In this document: in pieces, positions 57,200-64,000 of the stretch
How the letters are laid out: every line of letters starts with the position of its first letter
Numbering within the stretch: the first letter of the stretch is position 1
Assembly: GCA_031769625.1 (NCBI GenBank)
Contig: JAUIMM010000040.1
Span: forward strand, 11,162,501 to 11,226,500
DNA from: Taudactylus pleione
Lineage: Eukaryota > Chordata > Amphibia > Anura > Myobatrachidae
DNA length: 64,000 nucleotides
Direction: 5' to 3'
Made by a program: the position numbers and the translations under genes
Notes under the pieces: generated by a model
Databases searched by the model: none
What the model was told of the DNA's origin: nothing
Seen by the model: the letters and a program-made list of their open reading frames with translations, nothing else

Positions 57200-58540
57200 A
57201 AGTGAGGAACACAGAAGAAAAAAAAATTGCAACACAGGGCACGATTACTAGCAACTCACCAAATGATGGGTCCAAAATATTAGTATAACATATCCTGGTA
57301 AGCACTTAAATGCCTACCTTGAAAATCTAAATGTACCCTAATTTCTCTATCCTGTACTCATGAGCTCCGTGACCCTTTCATTTTGAGCTTTATTTTTAAT
57401 ATCCTGCATAGATTTTATAGCCATTTGCTTTCGATATTTCTCTGCTGTCTCAATATTTTTCTCCTGATGTAGTATCCAGAGCTGAGCATGGTATTCTGAG
57501 TGAGATTTGGCAGCTCTGTAAAGCTAAATTTTGGTCTCTTTCATTTTGCTCATAATCCATCTGCATATACTGCCAAGAGTGTTGTCAGCTTTACATGTTT
57601 ACTTTCTCTCAGTGATGTCAAATGATTCCAATTCCTTTGCTGTATTAACAGTTATAAACTTATGTACTCCCATAATATGTGACAGTAATAGGTTAGGATT
57701 ATTTTATTAACTTAAAGAGCAGATACAATTGTGACAGAAGGAAAGGAGAAAAATAAATCTTTAACGAAGAGTAAAATGTAATCAATACAGTGCCTTTGCA
57801 CTTAATTTGGATTTTATCCAGCAATAGTTATTTACAAGTAGATGTATTTCAGGTACGACAACAGCCCTCGATAAACCATTGTTGTAGAGAAGCATTGTCA
57901 GTACACAAAACATACAGTATTAAATTTACATTGAATGACATACTACTGTACAATATTATATTTTTTTATTTTTTGAATGATAAAAGTGATAAATAACACT
58001 GTAGCTAATATAAATGGGCAAACATTACCATTCTTTTTTATTTTTATATTTTTTTTAATATGTATGTGGTAAAGGTTAATAAAATAATATTTCTATGTTT
58101 TTATATATATATATATATATGGAAAGGAATTAAGTAGAATTGATTGCAGTAAAATGGTACATCATGCAGAGATTATTATTATTTTTTTATTTTTGCACTT
58201 GCCAAATATTGAAGCATTTTACAGCTGAAATAATCAAACACCTGGTGAAATATCGCTCAGATTGTTCATTGAATCCAGAAACTGTATGCCTTTGGTTTAC
58301 ATATTGTATTAACTGATAAGATGTATGATTCTGTCAGTATTATTATCTTGACTACCCAGACCCTGGTTTCTATGAGGGGCTCAGGGCTAGCCATTGTGCG
58401 GAAGAACATCCCCGATTTGTGCACAATATGTTGATTGGATCTTTTTCAGAGCAGGCTTGACCACACACCCCTGTTTTACTATGTCCCATGCTTGGTTATG
58501 ACCACATATGAGTAACAATCTGAAAAATGTCTGGTTGGAC
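57200..58540. other. Intronic stretch with (TA)n
   Basis: AT-rich DNA with a short (TA)n at 58100-58120. No gene or element recognised. Confidence 0.45.
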
Positions 58541-58549
58541 ATAAAGCAA

Positions 58550-58795
58550 GAACAGTATTCCATTAATAGGGCACTCACATAGACAGTGACTTAGAAAATA
58601 TAACTTTTATTTTGCCATAAAAAAAAATTATAATTCCATAAGATGTGATGTATTATGTAATGTGTGAATATTATTGTTGTCAGTTAAAAAATATGTCACA
58701 TCTTATGGTTTTATAATTTGCTTTTAATGTCAAAATAAAAGTTATATTTTATAAGTCACTGTCTATGTGAGTGCCCCATTAATGGAATACTGTTC
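58550..58795. mobile_element. Foldback element with arms of about 100 bp
   Basis: GAACAGTATTCCATTAAT at the left is the inverse of ATTAATGGAATACTGTTC at the right. The pairing continues through GGGCACTCACATAGACAGTG and AAAATATAACTTTTATTTTG, about 100 bp per arm with few mismatches. Related sequence interrupts the LINE near 31330-31420. Non-coding. Confidence 0.85.
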
Positions 58796-58959
58796 TAACT
58801 TTATGACAGCTCTTGTTATATTCTAGGGTTCACCTACTACAAATAATGAGTTGGTGCCTAAGTTGGTCAAAATATCGGTATGGGTGTAGAGATCAATATT
58901 GAATATTTGATTGTATTAATTGTACGGGTAGACTCCCTTTTTGAAACTTAAGTTGTCTC

Positions 58960-60050
58960 GATGGCCCTGAATTTCAGTATCATCTTTATAAGAATGATAA
59001 CAAAATTTACTTATCCCCAAATAATCTCTCTCAAACTGTAGTGGTCTGTGTTACTGTCTGTCCTTCTGTCATTTCATCTTGGATGTCCTCTTGCTACCAC
59101 AAACTCAATCTTCCTGACATCTCTCTCTATTAACAACACAACAATAAACCCTATAGGACCTTTCAAGATCGCTGCCTAGGTGTTATCCTTAAATTGGAAC
59201 TGTCCTTTGCTCCTTACATTCAATCTGTTTTTCAAGTCCTGTTGCACACATCTAAGAAATATTTACAGAATATGCACATATCTCACTGAAAACACTGCAA
59301 ATACTTTAACTCATGCACCCGTTGTCTTCCACATTGACTATTGCAATTGCCTCCTTACTGGGTTTCAATAACCAGACTTTACACCCTACAATCTATTTTG
59401 AATGCAGCTGCTACAATTTTCTTGCAAAATGTTATTTTACTGCTGTTATGCTCTGTCAGACCTTACATTGGTTGCCTGTATTTTACCAAATACAAGATAA
59501 AATACTTATACTAACATAAAAGGCCATAAACAACACTGGCCAACATACATCTCATCACTTAAAAATATCTCCCAGAACAACCCCCCTCGCTCTGTGCAAA
59601 ATTTGCATCTCTCACCCACACTCATTACCTGCTCCCAATCCCAGTTAAAGGATTATTTTGGCTGCACCCACTCTGTGGAATGTCCTCCCTCACACAACAA
59701 GTGTCTCCACTACACTCTAAGGGGTAAATTTACTAAAATGGGTGTTCTATTAAGAAGTGATGTTACCCATAGCAACCAATCAGATTCTACTTCTCATTTA
59801 TCTAGCACCTTCTAGAAGTTAATACCTAGAATCTGATTGGTTGCTATGGGCAACATCACTTCTTAATAGAACTCCCATCTAGTAAATTTACCCCAAACCG
59901 TCAAACATTTCTTGAAAACTCACTTCTACAGACAAGCTTATCAAATTCCAGAACCACTCATTTAAACTCACTCAGCTTTTTTACCCAAATACTCACTCAT
60001 CTAAACAGTTCAAACCAAATGTATATGTACTTTTTCCATACTCAAACAAT
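58960..60050 (+). mobile_element. CR1/L2-type LINE 3' fragment
   Basis: On the + strand, scattered across frames: a VISSWMSS block (about 59078), RCLGVILKLELSF (about 59170) and an IDYCNCLLTGF block (about 59333-59365). These align with the same blocks of the LINE at 29300-32580. Five-prime parts are missing. A foldback MITE (59721-59894) interrupts it. Confidence 0.75.
59721..59894. mobile_element. Foldback MITE inside the LINE fragment
   Basis: 174 bp with ends GGGGTAAATTTACTA / TAGTAAATTTACCCC and inverse pairs AAGAAGTGATGTT and AACCAATCAGATTCTA, almost fully palindromic. Flanks TAA and AAA hint at a 3-bp duplication. LINE sequence resumes on the right with no other gap visible. Confidence 0.85.
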
Positions 60051-60208
60051 CCTTGACATTGGACAACAGTACTATTTAACTGAAACATACAGCTCAGTAA
60101 CCATTTTTTCCCCTGCAATCTGGTTGGATCAATACGCAATAGGTGGCACGTAACCTTATGTATCAAATTCCTATTTCCCTATAGATTGATTTCGTGAAGT
60201 ATTCATGA

Positions 60209-60211
<3 letters not shown>

Positions 60212-60259
<48 letters not shown>
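60212..60259 (+). repeat. (CT)24 microsatellite
   Basis: Uninterrupted TC dinucleotides. Confidence 0.95.
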
Positions 60260-60263
<4 letters not shown>

Positions 60264-60357
60264 ACAATACAATGGAATATGCTCATAAATAATAAAATAA
60301 AAGCTTAGAGAAAATGTATATTTTCTATGGAATTATTTGTTTTAATCATGACATTTA

Positions 60358-61296
60358 GGGCCGTATTCAATTAGTGGCAATAATATCGATGGCGATAAAA
60401 TCGGCAGTGTTTGCCGGCAAAGTCGGACAATTATTGCATGTTCATTAACATTTTTGCCAAAAAAACAGGCGAAAACCGGTAGGTGCAATAAAAAAACCGG
60501 CGAAAATAGGCGAAAAAGTCAGAATATGCATGAAATTGCATCTGTACCCAAAAAAATGGCTGATGTACATCGGAAATTAATTTAGAAGCATATTATTGGC
60601 CATAATAAAAGTATTTAGGGTACTTAAATTACATCAGTTGGCAGTAATTTTCAATTTGAAAAATTTTTAAAAAATGAGAGAAAGCTAATTTGTTTTTGAG
60701 GAAATTACTAATCCACGTAAATTGGGGGCACGTTAAAATGGGTGCAAGTATATTTTTGTGTCGTAAAAGAGCACTTTTATAAACAACTAAAAAAAAGTCT
60801 GCTGCAACTACGTGCAATGTTTAAAACACTTGACGCATCCATATAGCCACAAAAAAAAAAAAAAATGGCAGCTGCTCAATCAATCTGGTAGTACTTTTTT
60901 CAGGTGCATGAAATGTTTAAAACACTTAACACATCCATATAGCCCCCTGAAATACCAGATCCAATACGTTAAACCCATTTTTTTGCTCACACAAAATTTG
61001 ACCAGTTGTTTTTTGCCAAATTACGCAACTTACCCAAAACTGTTGGGGTAATTCATCATTGGGGGGGCTTTGGGGGGGGTCCAAAGGGTTCTGAAATAAA
61101 TCCTCACATTTTTAGGCAAAAATAGGGATTTAGCATTTTTTTTCTCCTGGCCTGAGAGGATGAAAACTTTTCGCCTGTTTCCCACTGCTCGATTATCAAG
61201 GGTGCGATAGTTTACGCGGGTACCAAAACAATAATATTGCGGATTTTATAATTTGCTGTGAAAACGGCACTTATTGCACCTAATTGAATCCGGCCC
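60358..61296. mobile_element. Harbinger-like MITE with TTA duplication
   Basis: Ends GGGCCGTATTCAATTAG and CTAATTGAATCCGGCCC are flanked by TTA on both sides (60355-60357 and 61297-61299). 939 bp. The interior contains an imperfect direct repeat (around 60800-60850 and 60900-60945: AATGTTTAAAACACTT...CACATCCATATAGCC). Non-coding. Confidence 0.88.
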
Positions 61297-61299
61297 TTA

Positions 61300-63355
61300 G
61301 TGTATATGCATTAAAAATATAAGAAGAGATTAGGTCAGAGGTATGGAAAACATAGATTACTGCATACTGTTACATTTTGACATAACAACACATACAAAAG
61401 ACTAAAGAATATTCGGAAACACTTAGCTAATTGTCTTAGCAGTCCCTGTAATTTGCATTTACAAAGAAACTGGAGACCTGTTAGCACTGCTGAGGAACTA
61501 TGAATCCCAACAAACTCTAGAAGCCATTGGGGCTGATTCTGAGTTGGGAGCAAATCAAGGAAAAGTAAGTAACTTGCACCTTAGCAAAGCCTTGTTGCAC
61601 TGTAAGTGGGGTAGGTTTAAAATGTGCAGAGAGATTTGTATGTGAGTGGGGCGTATCCAAACTGACATCTAAATTGCGGTGTAAAAATAAAGCTGTCCCC
61701 AATTGTGGGCTACAATCAAACGCAGCCAATATTTACCCTGCATGCAAAAAATGCATATATTTGCACCTCTTACATCATAACTTGGTTTATTGCATATACA
61801 AAGTTATTTGCTCTTTTTCTTGGCTATCACCTTAGAATCAGCCCCACTGTCATTTCATCAGATAATGTCTAAGTCATCTAAATGTCTAGTGGTATGTTAC
61901 ATGCATGAAACAGCCATGATCATAAAGCATCCATCTGCCTGCATCTTCAATACCATATACAATATTACAGTATGTTATTTACCTGAGCACAGTATCTTGT
62001 TATGCATCTGATGCATTTTCTACCTACTGTATAAATATCATTGAACTGAAAGGAGCTAGCAAGCCATATATAATGGTAGTGGAATGTTATATGTACTGTA
62101 TGAAGAATAATTGCTTTGAAAGCACCACAGAACAATAATACAATATGTTCTCCCCTGTCTGTGTGGGTTTCCTCCATTCCAGACATTTTTCTTGGTAAAT
62201 TTGGCTCTGATTAAATTAACCCTAGTATGAATTGCATGCGAGTGTTTGTGTGTTGGTCCATGTAGTTGGAATATAAATTGTTAGGTCTCCAGGGTCATAT
62301 GTGTAACAATAATAAACTCTGTAAAGTGTTGCATGATATGTAGGCACTATATACTGATAATACTAAGTATAGTGTTATGTTATTATGCACATAATGTATT
62401 TTCCATATCTATTAAATTGGGCTGTGGAACAGTATATAGTGTTACTAAAAAAAGAAAAAAAACATATAATTCTGTTTAGCATAAATATTCAAATAGTAAA
62501 ATAAAAACTCAATAATTATCAATGTATAATGAACTTAGGAATGTTACATTGGTCCTTCTATTACAAATGTATTATAAATTTATAGTCATGTTGTGCTACT
62601 TACTTTTGGAACCCTGTTCACAGATCATGTAGACTACAGTATATAATTGGCTGAATTTGCTCACATTTCCTAGACTTTGTCACTCCATCTGCATTCATTC
62701 TGTGTCTTTTAGTGTAATGGCTTCATTAGAATTGTTTGCTTTTGTCTCATAGTTTTTCTTTCATTTCTCTTTGGCTTATGTTCTGCATAAAAAAATCCTA
62801 TGGATTCCTTGAGGAAAGTTCCCTTTGAGGTTGAATTAAACAGATATTTTTGTGTAAATATGTTTATGTACATTTGCACATATGTATTTAGAACAACATG
62901 CATGAGATATGTTCAACCTTAATTCAATCAAATCATCATCATTAATGCCAAAACTCCACCCATTTTGTGAAAGCTTAGAGTATATTTTAAAGAGACATTT
63001 AACGAAAAAAAGTGGAATCTGTGTCTCTGCTCACACTTATCCTCCACTTGTACATGAATGCCCCAATCAGCCTCTCCAAGAACAAGAGACCACAAGGATC
63101 ACACACGTGCAACGTGCTGTAGTTCACTGATTTTATGTGAAATGTGAAATTATGTCACATAAACACATGTAACTAAATAACCCACTTGGTGCAAGCCTTG
63201 TTTTTTTATTTGGTTTAGTAATAAATATATGGTTTGAAATTCAAATGGAGTCAATTACAAAAGTTTATCCATAGCATAAGAATAGCATGTATAAATATAT
63301 ACATATGAAGAAGCAGCTATTATTAATGTCTGGCTCTGACTCTTCACAAAAGATA
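61300..63355. other. AT-rich intronic stretch
   Basis: A possible decayed foldback near 61520-61850 (GGGGCTGATTCTGAGTTGGG versus AGAATCAGCCCC). Otherwise nothing recognised. Confidence 0.45.
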
Positions 63356-63361
63356 CATAGG

Positions 63362-63980
63362 ACCTCATTCAGAGTCGGTTGAAGCGGCCACACGGTCATG
63401 CGGGAAAAGGGGCCGGATATTCAAATGATTCCCTCGCAAGTTGCATCCCTAAGTTCGGATCGGTAGCTGGCCGACCAAGGGGAGGAAGCAGTTGGAATTC
63501 AAAAAAATATGCCCCCTTCTCGTACGCATTGCATGTCATCTCCGGGCATATAAGGATTAATCGAGACCATCGGGAACCATCGAAACTGGTCGTAGAGCTT
63601 AAGGTTGACCATACCCTCTCTTAAGCTCTACGATCATGTCAGTGTAAAAACCTCCCATGTCACATGTGCCATGATGCTACTTTGTTAATTATGCACTCCC
63701 ATAAACCGTATGCACTCCCATAAAACGCCGTTCGCATAATTAGGCACGCCTGCGTTCGGATCTCCACTCCCCCGTTTTCAAGCACCTTACCCTGTTACCA
63801 CCCACAAACACCTCATTCTGTCACTCAAACTACCGACCAGGCTGTGTTCAAGGAGAGAGAAATTTCTGGTCGTAGCGGCTAGTTTGCGCACGCGCATTGC
63901 GAACTTTACGCATGCGCAGTATAGCGAACATCGGTGGCGTACGAGCGTGCAGCCGCAACGACCGACTCTGAATGAGGTCC
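63362..63980. mobile_element. MITE related to the one inside the LTR element
   Basis: Ends GGACCTCATTCAGAGTCGGT and ACCGACTCTGAATGAGGTCC. The right half (63740-63830: GCGTTCGGATCTCC, TGTTACCACCCAC, CTGTCACTCAAAC) is the inverse of the interior of the 16034 element. CpG-rich and non-coding. Confidence 0.85.
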
Positions 63981-64000
63981 ATTATCTCTGGAACTAGTTG

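Larger units (their letters stand above)
37056..64000 (+). other. GRM8: GRM8 last intron (partial)
   Basis: Begins with a good donor, ACA|GTAAGT. I looked for a short + strand exon coding the conserved group III tail that ends in a PDZ-binding hydrophobic residue and found none, so the intron is inferred to run beyond the window. Confidence 0.7.

Noticed and set aside
37056..64000. Search for the last GRM8 exon or the alternative last exon
   Set aside because: No short + strand segment with an acceptor and the conserved C-terminal tail was seen; a short exon could still be missed by eye.
1..64000. CRISPR arrays, operons, ribosome-binding sites, tRNA or rRNA genes
   Set aside because: The window is vertebrate intronic DNA; no spaced identical repeats with unique spacers and no recognisable tRNA or rRNA sequence were found.

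Overview
This window reads as vertebrate, most probably frog (anuran), nuclear DNA lying inside one large gene. The only host coding sequence I can support is a single 247-bp exon at 36809-37055 on the + strand. It encodes the seventh transmembrane segment and proximal C-tail of a group III metabotropic glutamate receptor. The residues match GRM8 better than GRM7 or GRM4. On that reading, bases 1-36808 are the intron before this penultimate exon and 37056-64000 are part of the last intron. The final short coding exon was not found here. The amphibian call is inference, from the mix of Tc1, hAT, PIF/Harbinger-like, Penelope-like, copia and CR1/L2 elements and from several foldback families that look typical of frogs; I cannot name the species.

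Layout. 1-3300: AT-rich intron without recognisable elements beyond a small perfect inverted repeat. 3350-9383: remains of a hAT transposon on the - strand (two BED-finger-like segments, acidic N-terminal ORF, tandem repeats, TATA box, terminal repeat near 9383). It is interrupted by a second 2.66-kb hAT element with a perfect 8-bp duplication, which itself carries two smaller elements. 9384-14450: intron with MITEs. 14756-18932: an LTR retrotransposon with a 584-bp 3' LTR, a 5'-truncated 5' LTR and no visible pol; its interior is a broken coiled-coil/acidic reading frame. 19000-25470: mostly unique intron plus MITEs. 25482-27214: two hAT elements nested at each other's boundary. 28085-34260: a telomere-like-repeat MITE, a foldback element, a CR1/L2-type LINE (- strand) and a Penelope-like element (- strand). 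36809-37055: the GRM8 exon. 37281-40352: hammerhead-like and inverted-repeat sequence, then a dead Tc1 transposon (- strand). 40560-46750: hAT and Harbinger-like MITEs and minisatellites. 48868-51180: a Ty1/copia reverse-transcriptase fossil and a Penelope-like C-terminus with a GIY-YIG-type domain. 51980-64000: foldback elements, a second CR1/L2 fragment and AT-rich intron.

No set of genes works together here. The window is one neuronal receptor exon embedded in layered, mostly dead transposons. The most unusual item is the LTR element that carries a coiled-coil frame where gag-pol would be expected. Most element boundaries were set by eye from terminal repeats and target-site duplications; similarity searches would be needed for family names.
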